A stretch of 64,000 nucleotides of DNA from Actinomycetes bacterium (GCA_021827705.1 JAKAUQ010000027.1:1-64000), one strand, 5' to 3'; shown: positions 24,134-33,258, numbered from the stretch's first letter. Translations and numbers: made by a program. Notes: generated by a model from the sequence alone, not told the origin.

Positions 24134-24763
24134 ATGGATCATCATCACCACCAGCACCACCACGCCGCGGCCGGCGACGGGCCGGCCACGTGGGACCAGC
24201 GCTACGCGACGACCGGGTGGTCGAGCGTGCCCGACGCCGAACTCGTGGCGCTCGCCGCCACCCTCGAGGTGGGCACCGCGCTCGATCTGGGCTGTGGGAC
24301 CGGGCGCAACGCCGTTCACCTGGCGTCGCTCGGCTGGGCGGTGACCGGCGTCGACTCCTCGGCTGTCGGCCTCGACCAGGCGCGCACCGCCGCCGCCGGC
24401 CTGCCCGGCTCCCTGACCCTGATCCAGGCGGACCTGGCCGACTTCGAGCCACCCGCCACCTACGACCTGGTCGTCGTGGCCAACATCCACCTGGCCCCCG
24501 CTGAGCGGCCCCGACTGTTCGCGACCGCGAAGCGGGCCCTCGCCCCGGGGGGCCATCTCTACCTCGTGGGCCACCACCGCGACGCCCTCGGCCTGGCCGG
24601 CCCGCCGATGATCGAGCGCCTCTACGAGCAAGACGAGCTGGCGACCGCCTTCGCCGACCTCCACGTCGAGCGCCTGGAGCGCCTGGAGCGCGCCCTCGAG
24701 GATGGCAGCGACCGCCCCGTCGTGGACGTGCTGGTGTGGGCCTCGCGCCCGGTGACCCCGTGA
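24134..24763 (+). CDS. Class I SAM-dependent methyltransferase with His-rich N-terminus
   Basis: 209 residues. It opens with a natural histidine run (MDHHHHQHHH), unusual for a cytosolic enzyme and a possible metal-binding patch. The SAM fold is clear: motif I ALDLGCGTGRNAVHLASLG, acidic end of strand 2 VTGVDSS, motif II IQADLADFE and motif III YDLVVVANIHL. The arrangement is TehB/UbiE-like. The gene starts 2 bases after the marR stop and its own stop overlaps the MFS start by 4 bases, so the three form one operon. A detoxification role (methylation and export) is inference. Substrate unknown. Confidence 0.8.
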   Translation: MDHHHHQHHHAAAGDGPATWDQRYATTGWSSVPDAELVALAATLEVGTALDLGCGTGRNAVHLASLGWAVTGVDSSAVGLDQARTAAAGLPGSLTLIQADLADFEPPATYDLVVVANIHLAPAERPRLFATAKRALAPGGHLYLVGHHRDALGLAGPPMIERLYEQDELATAFADLHVERLERLERALEDGSDRPVVDVLVWASRPVTP

Positions 24764-26196
24764 GCCCGCGCCCCCACCACCGCCTGGCCCTGGTCGTCAT
24801 CGCGGCCGCCCAGCTCATGGTGATGCTGGACCTGACGATCGTCAACGTGGCGCTACCGGCCATCCAGCACGAGCTCGGGTTCTCCACGACCAACCTCAGC
24901 TGGGTCATCGACGCCTACGTGCTGGTCTTTGGCGGCCTGCTGCTGCTGGGCGGACGCGTCGGGGACATCTTCGGACGCCGCCGCATGTTCATCGCCGGCG
25001 TCGGGCTGTTCGCGGTCGCCTCGCTGCTGGGCGGCCTGGCGACCAGCCAGGGCTGGCTGATCGCCGCGCGCGCCCTGCAGGGCATCGGCGCCGCCATCGC
25101 CTCGCCGACGGCCCTGGCCCTGGTCGCCACGACCTTCGAGGAGGGCACCGAGCGCCACCGCGCCATGGCCGTCTACGCGGCCATGACCGGAGCCGGCGGA
25201 GCGCTCGGGCTGGTCCTGGGCGGGCTGCTGGTCGACGTCGCCTCGTGGCGCTGGGTCCTGTTCGTCAACGTCCCCATCGGGGTCGCCGTGGTGCTGGCCG
25301 CACCGGCCGTCTTGCCCACCGTCGACGGCCACGGCGGCCGCCTCGACGTGCCCGGGGCGCTGACCGCCTCGGTCGGCATCGCCAGCCTGGTCTACGGGCT
25401 CATCCACGCCCCCGACGCCGGCTGGACCAACGCGGCGACCCTGGGCGCCTTCGCGCTGGGCGTGGTCGTGCTGGGCGCCTTCGTCCTCATCGAGGCGCGC
25501 GGACGGGCCTCCCTGGTGCCCCTCGGGTTCCTGCGACATCGCAACCGCGCCGGGGGCTTCGCGGTGATCCTGCTGCTCGGCGGCGCGCTGCTGTCGATGC
25601 TCTACTTCCTCACCCAGTTCCTCCAAGAGCAGCTCCACTACTCGTCCCTGGTCGCCGGCGTCGCCTACCTGCCGATCCCGGTCATGGTCGCCAGCTCCAG
25701 CCTGCTCGTCCAGCGCTGGATCCGTCACGTGGGGGTGCGGCCCTTCCTGGTGGCCGGCCCGCTGCTGGCCAGCGTCGGGATCTTTGGCGCCTCCCTGCTC
25801 CAGCCCACCGACTCCTACTGGCACGTCTTCGTGCCCCTGGCGCTGGCCGGCCTCGGGATGGGCCTGACCTTCGTGCCCCTCACGGTGAACGCGCTCGCCG
25901 GTGTCGCGCCCCACGAGCAGGGCCTGGCCTCGTCGCTCCTGAACACCAGCCAGCAGGTCGGCGGCTCGCTCGGCCTGGCCGTCTTAGTCACGGTGGCCGC
26001 CACCGCAGCCCACCACGTCCTGGCCAGCGGTGCGACCACGGTGGCCCTCCAGCAGGCGGCGGCCGTCCACGGCTACCAGATGGCCGTGCGCGGCGCGGCC
26101 CTGGGGGCCTTCGGCGCGTTCGTGGGGGCCCTGGTGCTGCTGCGGCCCGATCGGGCGGTGGCCCCCCGCGAAGCCGTCGTGGCCCTCGAGGGCTAG
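24760..26196 (+). CDS. MFS drug exporter, DHA2 (14-TM) type
   Basis: 478 residues from GTG 24760, which overlaps the methyltransferase stop by 4 bases. About 14 hydrophobic segments are visible. Landmarks of the EmrB/QacA group: the first helix MVMLDLTIVNVALPAI, LSWVIDAYVLVFGGLLLLGG, motif A GGRVGDIFGRRRMF, and motif C-like GAGGALGLVLGGLLVD. Members export drugs by proton antiport. The operon with a MarR regulator suggests ligand-inducible export. The aspartate in helix 1 (MLDLTI), usual for DHA2 transporters, is present. Confidence 0.92.
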   Translation: MSPRPHHRLALVVIAAAQLMVMLDLTIVNVALPAIQHELGFSTTNLSWVIDAYVLVFGGLLLLGGRVGDIFGRRRMFIAGVGLFAVASLLGGLATSQGWLIAARALQGIGAAIASPTALALVATTFEEGTERHRAMAVYAAMTGAGGALGLVLGGLLVDVASWRWVLFVNVPIGVAVVLAAPAVLPTVDGHGGRLDVPGALTASVGIASLVYGLIHAPDAGWTNAATLGAFALGVVVLGAFVLIEARGRASLVPLGFLRHRNRAGGFAVILLLGGALLSMLYFLTQFLQEQLHYSSLVAGVAYLPIPVMVASSSLLVQRWIRHVGVRPFLVAGPLLASVGIFGASLLQPTDSYWHVFVPLALAGLGMGLTFVPLTVNALAGVAPHEQGLASSLLNTSQQVGGSLGLAVLVTVAATAAHHVLASGATTVALQQAAAVHGYQMAVRGAALGAFGAFVGALVLLRPDRAVAPREAVVALEG

Positions 26197-26765
26197 CGGG
26201 GCGGCCCGTCCGGGATCTCGCCGCGGCTCGAGGAGAGGCGACCTGTTGGATTAACGGCGCGACCGCGACCTCGGTGAGATCCCGCCCCCCCGCGGGCCCG
26301 GCTCGTGCCCCGACGTGGTGCCGGGCCAGGCCGAGCGACGTCCGCGGCGCCGACGGCACCACCCGGTGGCGCCGCGATACCGGGCGGGAGGTTGGCACCA
26401 CGCTCGGCACGGACGGGGCGAACCTTCTGATCGGTACGGTGCGACCCGTCCTGGGCACCGACGCCCTCTTGACCGCCGTGCTGGCCGGGCGGCTTTCACC
26501 ACCTGGATGGCGTCCCGGAGCCTCGTTCTCGACCGCACTGGACCTGGTGTGCTGGTCGGCGGCGCTGAGCGAACCCTCGCGCACCGCGATCGCCCGCCCG
26601 GTTGACGGGACCCTCGAGGGGCGATCGTCGTGGTCTGACACCTGGTATGGCCGCTCTTGGCCGAGGGCGGGTACCAGCCTGCGCGGGCCCTGCGGGCCGT
26701 CACCTGGCGCATCCTGCGCGCCAACCACGGGCTGCGCCTCGGGCCGAACGCGGCGAGACCGCCGT
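26197..26765. other. 569-base gap without a convincing gene
   Basis: It lies between convergent MFS and acyl-CoA dehydrogenase genes. Short open stretches exist on both strands, but none shows a recognisable domain or a good start. A plus-strand stretch at 26657-26770 (LAEGGYQPARALRAVTWRIL and on) looks more protein-like and could be a remnant. No clear terminator was found. Confidence 0.5.
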
Positions 26766-28430
26766 CTAGCTGCCCGGGCGTCCCGCCTCGGCCAGCACCG
26801 CATCGACACGATCGGCCAGGCCGGCGTCGGCACCGGCGTCGTAGCCCGCCGAAAGCGGGGTGAGCAGCCACTGGGCGGTGGCCACGCGCCCTGCGCGCGC
26901 CAGCAGCGCGGCTTCGGCGCACACGCCGAGCCGGTCGAGATGGTCGCGCCCGTGCCAGGCGGCGTGCGCGGCGTCGCTGCGGCACCGCGCCAGACCAGCC
27001 AGCGCCGGGGCCATCTGCGCCTCGATCGCCGCGGCCAGCGGGGTGCCCGCCGCGGCCCGACGCACCAGGTCGGCCGCCGGCTCGAGCAGCTCTAAGCGGC
27101 GCAGGTCGTTCATCACCTGAGCGGCCAGCACGTTGTGGGTGCCCTCCCAGGACTCGTAGACGATGGCGTCGCGGTAGAGACGCGGCAGGACGCTGAACTC
27201 CTCGATGGTCCCGTTGCCACCGAGGACCTCGATGGCGTCGCGCACCGCGGCCGTGGCCTGGCGCGAGGCCAGGTACTTGGCGACGTTGACCCAGAAGCGG
27301 TGCGCCGCGACGATCTCGGGATCGGTGGCGCCCGCGTCCAGGCGGTCCTCGAGGTCGGTGAGCGCCATCACCAGGGCCAAGGACCCGTCGGCCTGGGCGC
27401 ACAGGGACGCCAGCAGGCGGCGCAGCGAGCCGAACTCCTCGATACGCCGGCCGAAGGCCTCCCGGTGGTGGGCGTAGGCCACGGCCTCGCGGCGAGCCCG
27501 CCGGGCCAGTCCAGCCGAGCCGACCGCCGTCATCCAGCGCGACGTGTTGAGCACGATGCCCACCGCCGTGCGGATCCCGTCGGCCAGATCCCCGATGGGC
27601 CAGGCCACCGCCTCGGTGAAGTCGATCTCGCCCGAGGCCAGGCCGCGCGTGCCCAGCTTGTCCTTCAGGCGCCGCAGGCGGAATCCGTTGGGTCGCCCGT
27701 CGATCTCGCGGGGCACGACGAAGCTGCCGATTCCCGCCGTCCCGGCGGGTCCCCCCGCCACGCGCGCGGTCACGAAGAACTGGTCGGCGTCGGCGACCGA
27801 GCAGAACCACTTCTCCCCGCTGATGCGAAACTGCTCGCCGTCGGGCGTGGCCACGCACGCGTTGGCCCCCACGTCGGATCCCCCCTGGACCTCGGTCAGG
27901 AACTGGGCCCCGCGCGCGGCGCGCGCGTAGTCGGGGTCGAGCAGGGCGGGCAGGAAGCGGTCGCGCACCTCGTGGCTGGCCCGGCGGCGCAGCGCGCGGG
28001 CCAGCCCGATGGTGCACGTCGCCGGGCAGGCGTGACCCGCCTCCCCCTCCAGGGACAAAAGCAGCAGCAGCGTGGCCTGCTCGAAGGCTCGGCCCGGCTC
28101 GCCACTATGGGCCACAACGCGGCTGGCCCACACGGCCGCACCGGCCTCGTGGTAGCCCGGATCGAACTCGACGGCGTCGATGCGCTCGCCCAGCCCGTCG
28201 TAGGCGACGTGCTCGGGGTCGTGGCGCCGGTCGTAGCGAGCGGCGCGCGGGGCGATCACCCCGGTGAGGGCCCGGGCGAAGCCCGCCCCCTGGACGTCCA
28301 GGGCGGCGCGCCGGTCGTCGTCGAGGTAGGAGGCCAGCAGGTCGCCCAGCAGTCGGTCATCGCTGTAGGGGTCCGCGGGCAGCTCGTCGCGCCAGGCGCG
28401 CAGGGCCTGGCGAGCCGTGTCGTAGGTCAT
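26766..28430 (-). CDS. AidB-like acyl-CoA dehydrogenase
   Basis: 554 residues, the usual length for the AidB branch rather than the 380 of short-chain enzymes. Landmarks: FLTEVQGGSDVGANAC, ISGEKWFCSVADADQFFVTA, KDKLGTRGLASGEIDF, and the AidB-type end of the active site EVLGGNGTIEEFSVLPRLYR followed by YESWEGTHNVLA. AidB binds FAD and DNA in E. coli and is linked to alkylation damage, whereas many homologues are acyl-CoA dehydrogenases. ATG 28430 fits a leaderless start (GATACT 6 bases upstream). No acyl-CoA partners lie next to it. The DNA-binding C-terminal region of AidB is only partly matched, so its substrate is uncertain. Confidence 0.82.
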   Translation of the reverse strand: MTYDTARQALRAWRDELPADPYSDDRLLGDLLASYLDDDRRAALDVQGAGFARALTGVIAPRAARYDRRHDPEHVAYDGLGERIDAVEFDPGYHEAGAAVWASRVVAHSGEPGRAFEQATLLLLLSLEGEAGHACPATCTIGLARALRRRASHEVRDRFLPALLDPDYARAARGAQFLTEVQGGSDVGANACVATPDGEQFRISGEKWFCSVADADQFFVTARVAGGPAGTAGIGSFVVPREIDGRPNGFRLRRLKDKLGTRGLASGEIDFTEAVAWPIGDLADGIRTAVGIVLNTSRWMTAVGSAGLARRARREAVAYAHHREAFGRRIEEFGSLRRLLASLCAQADGSLALVMALTDLEDRLDAGATDPEIVAAHRFWVNVAKYLASRQATAAVRDAIEVLGGNGTIEEFSVLPRLYRDAIVYESWEGTHNVLAAQVMNDLRRLELLEPAADLVRRAAAGTPLAAAIEAQMAPALAGLARCRSDAAHAAWHGRDHLDRLGVCAEAALLARAGRVATAQWLLTPLSAGYDAGADAGLADRVDAVLAEAGRPGS

Positions 28431-28542
28431 GGAGGCAGTATCGTCCCGCCCGGCCCGGCCCGCCACTCGGCCAGCGCCTGAGAGTTCCTCAGCGGCCAGG
28501 AAACCTTGCCGCAGTTCTTCCCCGGCTCTTAGGGAGCCCCGG

Positions 28543-28548
28543 TACCGT
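28543..28548 (+). promoter_or_regulatory. Candidate -10 hexamer, leaderless start of the ferric-reductase-like gene
   Basis: TACCGT ends 6 nt before GTG 28555. No Shine-Dalgarno motif is present. Confidence 0.4.
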
Positions 28549-28554
28549 TCCAGC

Positions 28555-29946
28555 GTGACTGCGGCCCCGACGACCCACGAGACCCGTCCCGTGTGGGCGC
28601 GGCCGGCCACGTCACCGCCGCGACGCTCCCCCCAGCCGCGACCGGCGGTGGTGCGCGGCCTGGTCGCCGTCGCGCTGGTCGGCCTGCTGGGGGTCATCGT
28701 CCTGGCCCTGTGGGGCGAGACGGCCGCCAGCCTGGCCGCGCCGGGCGGCTGGTTCCTCGCCGTGGCGCGCCTGTGCGGGCTGACCGGCAGTTTCCTCCTG
28801 GTCGCCCAGGTGGTCCTCATGGCCCGCGTCCCGGTCCTGGAGCGCGCCGTGGGCCAGGACCGGCTGTCGCGCTGGCACCGCCACCTCGGCCCCTGGCCGG
28901 TGTCGCTGATCTCGGTCCATGTGGTGTCGGTCATCTTCGGCTACGCGGCCATGGATCACACCAGCCCCCTGCACCAGGTGCTGGTCTTCGTCCTGCACTA
29001 CCCCGACGTCCTGGCCGCGATGGTCGGCTTCGCCCTGCTCGTGATGGCGGCTGTCAGCTCGCATCACCTGGCTCGCCAGCGCCTGCGCTACGAGACCTGG
29101 TGGACCGTCCACGTATACGTGTATCTGGCCTTGACCCTGGCGTTCTTCCACCAGATCCGCGTCGGCATCCCCCTGATCACCCACGTGCTGGCCCGTGACG
29201 CCTGGATCGGGCTGTGGGCCCTCTTGGCCCTGACGGTGATCGCCGGCCGCGTGGCCCTGCCGGCGTGGCGCAACGCGCGCCACCAGCTGCGCCTGGCCGA
29301 GGTGTCCGAGGTCGCCCCGGGGGTGACCAGCCTCACGCTGCGCGGGCGCCACCTCGAGGACCTGGCCGTGGCGGGCGGCCAGTTCTTCCAGTGGCGCTTC
29401 CTGACCCCGGGGATGTGGTGGCACAGCCACCCCTACTCGCTGTCGGCCCTGCCCCAGCCGCCGTACCTGCGCGTGACCGTCAAGGCCCAGGGCCACCAGT
29501 CCCGGGCCCTCGCGCACCTGCGTCCCGGGACCCGGGTGCTGGCCGAGGGCCCCTACGGCGCCTTCACGCACCACCACCTGGTCACCCGGCGCGCCGTTCT
29601 AGTGGGCGCGGGGGTCGGGGTCACCCCCGTGCGGGCCCTGCTCGAGGACCTGCCCCGCGACGTGGTCGTCACGGTGATCCAGCGCGCCTCGCGCCCCGAG
29701 GAGCTGGTCCACGGCGAGGAGATCGCCCTGCTGGTGGGAGCCCGCGGCGGCCAGTACCACGAGCTGGTGGGCCCGCGCACCAAGGTGCGCTTCGACGCGC
29801 GCACGCTGCGGCGCCTGGTGCCCGACATCGCCCAGCGGGACCTGTTCGTGTGCGGACCGGCCGGGTTCGCCGACGTCGTCGTTGACGCGGCCCGGCGCGC
29901 CGGGGTCGCCCCCGAGCGCGTCCACCTCGAGGCCTTCGCGTTCTAG
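28555..29946 (+). CDS. Ferric-reductase-like transmembrane flavocytochrome
   Basis: 463 residues. About six membrane segments run from residue 35 to 230, with histidines that could bind heme b (RWHRHLGPWPVSLISVHVV; SHHLARQRLRYETWWTVHVY). A FAD-binding domain follows (about 240-345; HPYSLSALPQPPYLRV) and a NAD(P)-binding domain (about 350-463; VLVGAGVGVTPVRALLEDL, FVCGPAGFADVV). This is a ferric reductase/NOX-like fold that moves electrons from cytosolic NAD(P)H across the membrane. The next genes encode an FMN-carrying exported protein and ApbE, so it probably feeds electrons to the extracytoplasmic flavin protein. GTG 28555 is the likely start, with TACCGT 6 bases upstream. Confidence 0.85.
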   Translation: MTAAPTTHETRPVWARPATSPPRRSPQPRPAVVRGLVAVALVGLLGVIVLALWGETAASLAAPGGWFLAVARLCGLTGSFLLVAQVVLMARVPVLERAVGQDRLSRWHRHLGPWPVSLISVHVVSVIFGYAAMDHTSPLHQVLVFVLHYPDVLAAMVGFALLVMAAVSSHHLARQRLRYETWWTVHVYVYLALTLAFFHQIRVGIPLITHVLARDAWIGLWALLALTVIAGRVALPAWRNARHQLRLAEVSEVAPGVTSLTLRGRHLEDLAVAGGQFFQWRFLTPGMWWHSHPYSLSALPQPPYLRVTVKAQGHQSRALAHLRPGTRVLAEGPYGAFTHHHLVTRRAVLVGAGVGVTPVRALLEDLPRDVVVTVIQRASRPEELVHGEEIALLVGARGGQYHELVGPRTKVRFDARTLRRLVPDIAQRDLFVCGPAGFADVVVDAARRAGVAPERVHLEAFAF

Positions 29947-29956
29947 GAGGTTGAGC

Positions 29957-30442
29957 ATGCGACGCGCTCCTTGGGTCCTGGCTGGCACGGTCGCCGGCCT
30001 GTTCGGCATCCTCTCGTTCCGCTCGAGCCCCCAGAAGATCACCCTCTCGACCCTGCCGACGACCTCGGCCCCCGCCACAGCCAGCACCCCGGCGAGCGGC
30101 AGCCCGAGCGGCGCCACCGTCGGGCCCGCCGCGCCCACGACGTCGACCGCCAGTGGCGGCGTGGTCAGCGCGACCGGGCCGCTGGTCAACTACTTCTACG
30201 GCGTGCTCTCGGTGCGTGTGACGGCTGCTAGCGGCCACATCACCAAGATCGCCATCGCCTCGCTCTCCGACGGCGCCTACGCCTACTCGCACTACGTCGA
30301 CAGCGTCTCGCTGCCCATGCTGATAAAGCAGGCCATGGCTGCTCAAAGCGCCAAGATCCAGGGCGTCTCGGGAGCCAGCTACACCAGCGCCGGGTTCGCC
30401 CAGTCGCTCCAGGGGGCGCTGAGCTCCCTCAAGCTGTCGTGA
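29957..30442 (+). CDS. Exported FMN-binding protein (ApbE substrate)
   Basis: 161 residues, preceded by a strong TAGGAGG site. A single N-terminal hydrophobic segment (WVLAGTVAGLFGILS) anchors or exports the protein. A Ser/Thr/Pro/Ala-rich linker (about 30-75) precedes an FMN_bind domain (about 80-161). The flavinylation motif QGVSGASYTSAGFAQSL is present; ApbE attaches FMN to the Thr/Ser in this type of motif through a phosphoester bond. The next gene is apbE, overlapping by 4 bases. Its role is presumably electron transfer outside the membrane. The terminal acceptor is not evident. Confidence 0.85.
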   Translation: MRRAPWVLAGTVAGLFGILSFRSSPQKITLSTLPTTSAPATASTPASGSPSGATVGPAAPTTSTASGGVVSATGPLVNYFYGVLSVRVTAASGHITKIAIASLSDGAYAYSHYVDSVSLPMLIKQAMAAQSAKIQGVSGASYTSAGFAQSLQGALSSLKLS

Positions 30443-31215
30443 GCAGCGCGGGGCACCGCCGCGTCGAGGCGATGGGGACGACCGTGACCCTCGACCTGTT
30501 CGGTGAGGGCCTCGACGGCGTGGTCGACACCCTCGCGGCGCGCGCGGCCGCGACGCTGCGCCAGATCGACCGGACCTTCTCGACCTACCGCGAGGACAGC
30601 CCGCTCAGCCGCCTGCGCCGCGGCGCGGCGACGCTGGCCGAGATGCCCCCCGAGGTGCCCCGGGTACTCGACGCCTGCCGTGAGGCCCACCGCCTCTCGG
30701 GCGGCTGGTTCGACCCCTGGCACCTGCCCGGAGGCGTCGACCCGACCGGCTACGTGAAGGGGTGGGCGGCCGGCCGCGCCCTGGAGGAGCTGCGCCACCC
30801 CCAGGTCGTCGGGGCGCTGGTCAACGCCGCAGGCGACCTGGCGTCCTTCGGCGACCTGGACGGGGAGCCCTTCCGCATCGGCATCGCGGATCCCGGGAAC
30901 CCGGGGGCGCTGATCGGCGTGGTAGCGCTCACCGGGGCCCTGGCCACCTCGGGGACGGCCGAGCAGTCCGGACACCTGATCGACCCCTTTGCCCACACCG
31001 CGACCGCGCGGGCCGTCTCGGCCAGCGTGTCCGGACCCGATCCGGGCCTCTGCGACGCCCTGGCCACGGCCCTGGCGGTCGGCGGCGCCGAGGTGCTCGC
31101 GCGTCTCGAGGCCCTCGAGGGCTACGACGGCCTCATCATCGACGCCGGCGGCTCCTGGCGCGCGACCACGGGGTTCCCCTGGGTCGAGTCACCTCCGGCC
31201 CGCCTCAGTCGCTGA
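30439..31215 (+). CDS. apbE: FAD:protein FMN transferase ApbE
   Basis: 258 residues, short for the family. It transfers FMN from FAD to Ser/Thr of exported flavoproteins. Motifs: AMGTTVTLDLF near the start, FSTYREDSPLSRLRRG, DPTGYVKGWAAGRALEELR, LVNAAGDLASFG, TSGTAEQSGHLIDP and the metal-site region VSASVSGPDPGLCDALATAL. GTG 30439 overlaps the stop of the FMN-binding protein by 4 bases. No signal peptide is seen, so it may act in the cytoplasm or use another route. The pairing with its substrate and a flavocytochrome makes a complete module. Confidence 0.9.
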   Translation: MSSAGHRRVEAMGTTVTLDLFGEGLDGVVDTLAARAAATLRQIDRTFSTYREDSPLSRLRRGAATLAEMPPEVPRVLDACREAHRLSGGWFDPWHLPGGVDPTGYVKGWAAGRALEELRHPQVVGALVNAAGDLASFGDLDGEPFRIGIADPGNPGALIGVVALTGALATSGTAEQSGHLIDPFAHTATARAVSASVSGPDPGLCDALATALAVGGAEVLARLEALEGYDGLIIDAGGSWRATTGFPWVESPPARLSR

Positions 31216-31696
31216 GCGCCGCAGCGATCGTGGTCACGATCCCCGTGACCGAGACAGTCGTCCGGTCCTCGACGACGTCGGCCGGCGGCCCGGGGGCTGT
31301 GCGGTGTGATCGAGCGCACGATACAACCGTCCAGTTCGTAGAGGATCTCCTGGCTCATCTCGGCAGCGATTCGGACGCCCCCGTCCAGCGCTCCGGGCAG
31401 TGGCGCGGCCCCGCCCCGGGGGCGGACGCACGTCGACATCTCGCCGAGGGCACGTCGGTTTCCGTCTGGACCGCCGCGGACCGGCGGTGCATCCAGCGAA
31501 GCCTCAACTCCGGTCCCCACGCCACCTTCGCCACCCGGACACCACTGGGGAAACGCACCGGGATCCCTGCGTTGACCGGTTGCAACCACCCTTCACACCG
31601 AGACCGGAGTCCGGCCGGCCGCCCCATGAGGGCCGGGGTCGGCGCGGTCTCGATGCCGCCCCGGGGTGGGGCTGGGCCGGTCCGGTCGTTCACGGG
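31216..31696. other. 481-base gap without a convincing gene
   Basis: It lies between convergent apbE and the substrate-binding protein gene. Open stretches on both strands have no recognised domain. A 6-base-arm palindrome (31227-31240, ATCGTG and CACGAT) sits just after the apbE stop. The base composition looks no different from its neighbours. It may hold degraded coding sequence. Confidence 0.45.
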
Positions 31697-32944
31697 CTAT
31701 TTGCCCCAGGCCGGCTTCGGGTAGAGCACCTTGACCGAGTTGGGATCACCGACCGGGTTCACCTGGACGAGCTTGGCTCCCTGCCACTGAAAGGTGAAGG
31801 CCGTCGGCTCGGTGTTCTGCCCCAGCGCGTTGAAGTTCACGGATCCTTGGACCGACTGCAGCGTCACGCCCGAGTGCAGGAACGCGATGATCTTCTGGTT
31901 GTTGAACCCGCCGGTCGCCAGGACCGCCTGGGCCACGACCTGCCCGACCGCGAAGGCCTCGGCCACGCCGCTGCTCACCTGAAAGGCCGTGCCGCCATAG
32001 CGCTTGACGTACTGGCTCACCATCGTGCTGCTGAGCGAGTTGGCCGATCCGGCGTACCAGGCGTTGGGCACCATCACGCCGTTGGCGTTCTTAGGACCCA
32101 CCGACTTGAGGAACGCGGCTGCCTGGTTGGGACCGCCCGTGGCGATGAACACCTTGGGCGAGAAGCGCAACCGCTCGAAGGCCCGCACGAATGCCGAAAC
32201 GGTGGGCACGTTGAGCGATCCCAGCACCACCACCTGGGGCCGGGAGGCCGCGACGGCGTGCGCGAGGGACGCGTAGTTGGTGGCCCTGGCCGAGAACACG
32301 TGTCTGTAGACGACCCTGACGTGCGCATGACGCAGCACGGGCTCGATGGTCGTGACCTGGGGCTCGGTGCCCGGGTTGTTGGACGTGACGAAGGCCACCG
32401 TCTTGGGCCGCTGGGCCGGGGGCAGGCTCGTCACCCACGTGGCGAAGGGCATCAGGGCATCGGCGACCGGGAGCGACACGTCAAAGAGGTTGTGCAGCCG
32501 CGCCCGAAAGACGCTGGGGGACCCGCCCGCCCCCTCGACGAGGGCGTAGCCGTAGGCCGAGACAGCCTGGGCCGCCCGCAGCGACAGCAGCGACGAGAAG
32601 GGGCCGAACGTGAGGGCCACGTGGTCGTTGGCAATCAGGTCTCGGTAGTTGGCCACGACCTGCGTGGGTCTTGAGGCGTCCGACTTGATGTCCAGCACGA
32701 CACGGCGGCCGAGCAGCCCGCCCGTGCGATTGATGTCCGTCTGCCAGAGCTGGTAGCCCTGCTGGAGGGCCCGCCCGCCAGCCGAGAACGCGCCGGACAA
32801 GGAGAGCGAGATCCCGATCCTGACGGGCCCTACGGCGTGGCTGCGGGCCGAGGCCCCACTCGCGCTGACGGTCGTCACCCAAGAGGCCCCCGCCAGCGAC
32901 GTCGCACTCAGAATCCGCAGATACCTGCGACTTGCGCCATTCAT
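31697..32944 (-). CDS. Orphan branched-chain amino-acid-type substrate-binding protein (LivJ-like)
   Basis: 415 residues. A signal-peptide-like N-terminus (SATSLAGASWVTTVSASGAS) lacks the lipobox cysteine. The mature part is a type I periplasmic-binding fold (PVRIGISLSLSGAFSAGGRA, VVANYRDLIANDHVAL, GPFSSLLSLRAAQAVSAYGY, TVAFVTSNNPGTEPQ). The ligand could be an amino acid, amide or aromatic compound. No permease or ATPase gene is adjacent, so it is an orphan binding protein or the transporter lies elsewhere. ATG 32944 is preceded by AGGGGG at short spacing. It lies just downstream of the TetR-remnant region on the opposite strand. Confidence 0.8.
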   Translation of the reverse strand: MNGASRRYLRILSATSLAGASWVTTVSASGASARSHAVGPVRIGISLSLSGAFSAGGRALQQGYQLWQTDINRTGGLLGRRVVLDIKSDASRPTQVVANYRDLIANDHVALTFGPFSSLLSLRAAQAVSAYGYALVEGAGGSPSVFRARLHNLFDVSLPVADALMPFATWVTSLPPAQRPKTVAFVTSNNPGTEPQVTTIEPVLRHAHVRVVYRHVFSARATNYASLAHAVAASRPQVVVLGSLNVPTVSAFVRAFERLRFSPKVFIATGGPNQAAAFLKSVGPKNANGVMVPNAWYAGSANSLSSTMVSQYVKRYGGTAFQVSSGVAEAFAVGQVVAQAVLATGGFNNQKIIAFLHSGVTLQSVQGSVNFNALGQNTEPTAFTFQWQGAKLVQVNPVGDPNSVKVLYPKPAWGK

Positions 32945-33258
32945 ATTCCCCCTAGGTCGTGGGCACAGCGGATCCCTCTGGCCGCGCCGCTCGCTCGTCG
33001 AGCAGCGCGGCACTCTAATGAGGGGCGTCGGGGCAAGCAACGTCACGTCCCGTGACTTTCCTTCGAGGATCAGTTATAACAAAGGGGGTCACTCCTGGAG
33101 GGCCACCAGATGAGATTTACCTCCAAGGTGGCCCTGGCCCCAGACTCGCGGCGCCAATGCGTGGGTTGCCTCCTGGGCAGAAGTCCCTGGTGTCAGGGGG
33201 CCACCCTCGACCCCCCAGTGCTGCCAAGAGCGCCTATCGCTATCGATGCCACCGGGAG

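Noticed and set aside
26657-26770. Possible transposase or regulator fragment in the gap
   Set aside because: The stretch is protein-like but matches no family I can name, so no function was assigned.
25245-27095. 616-codon plus-strand frame spanning the MFS end, the gap and the AidB-like gene
   Set aside because: It runs antisense to AidB and out of frame with MFS; no motif.
31411-31425. GC palindrome in the gap after apbE
   Set aside because: The arms are separated by a single base, so no stable hairpin can form; likely chance in GC-rich DNA.
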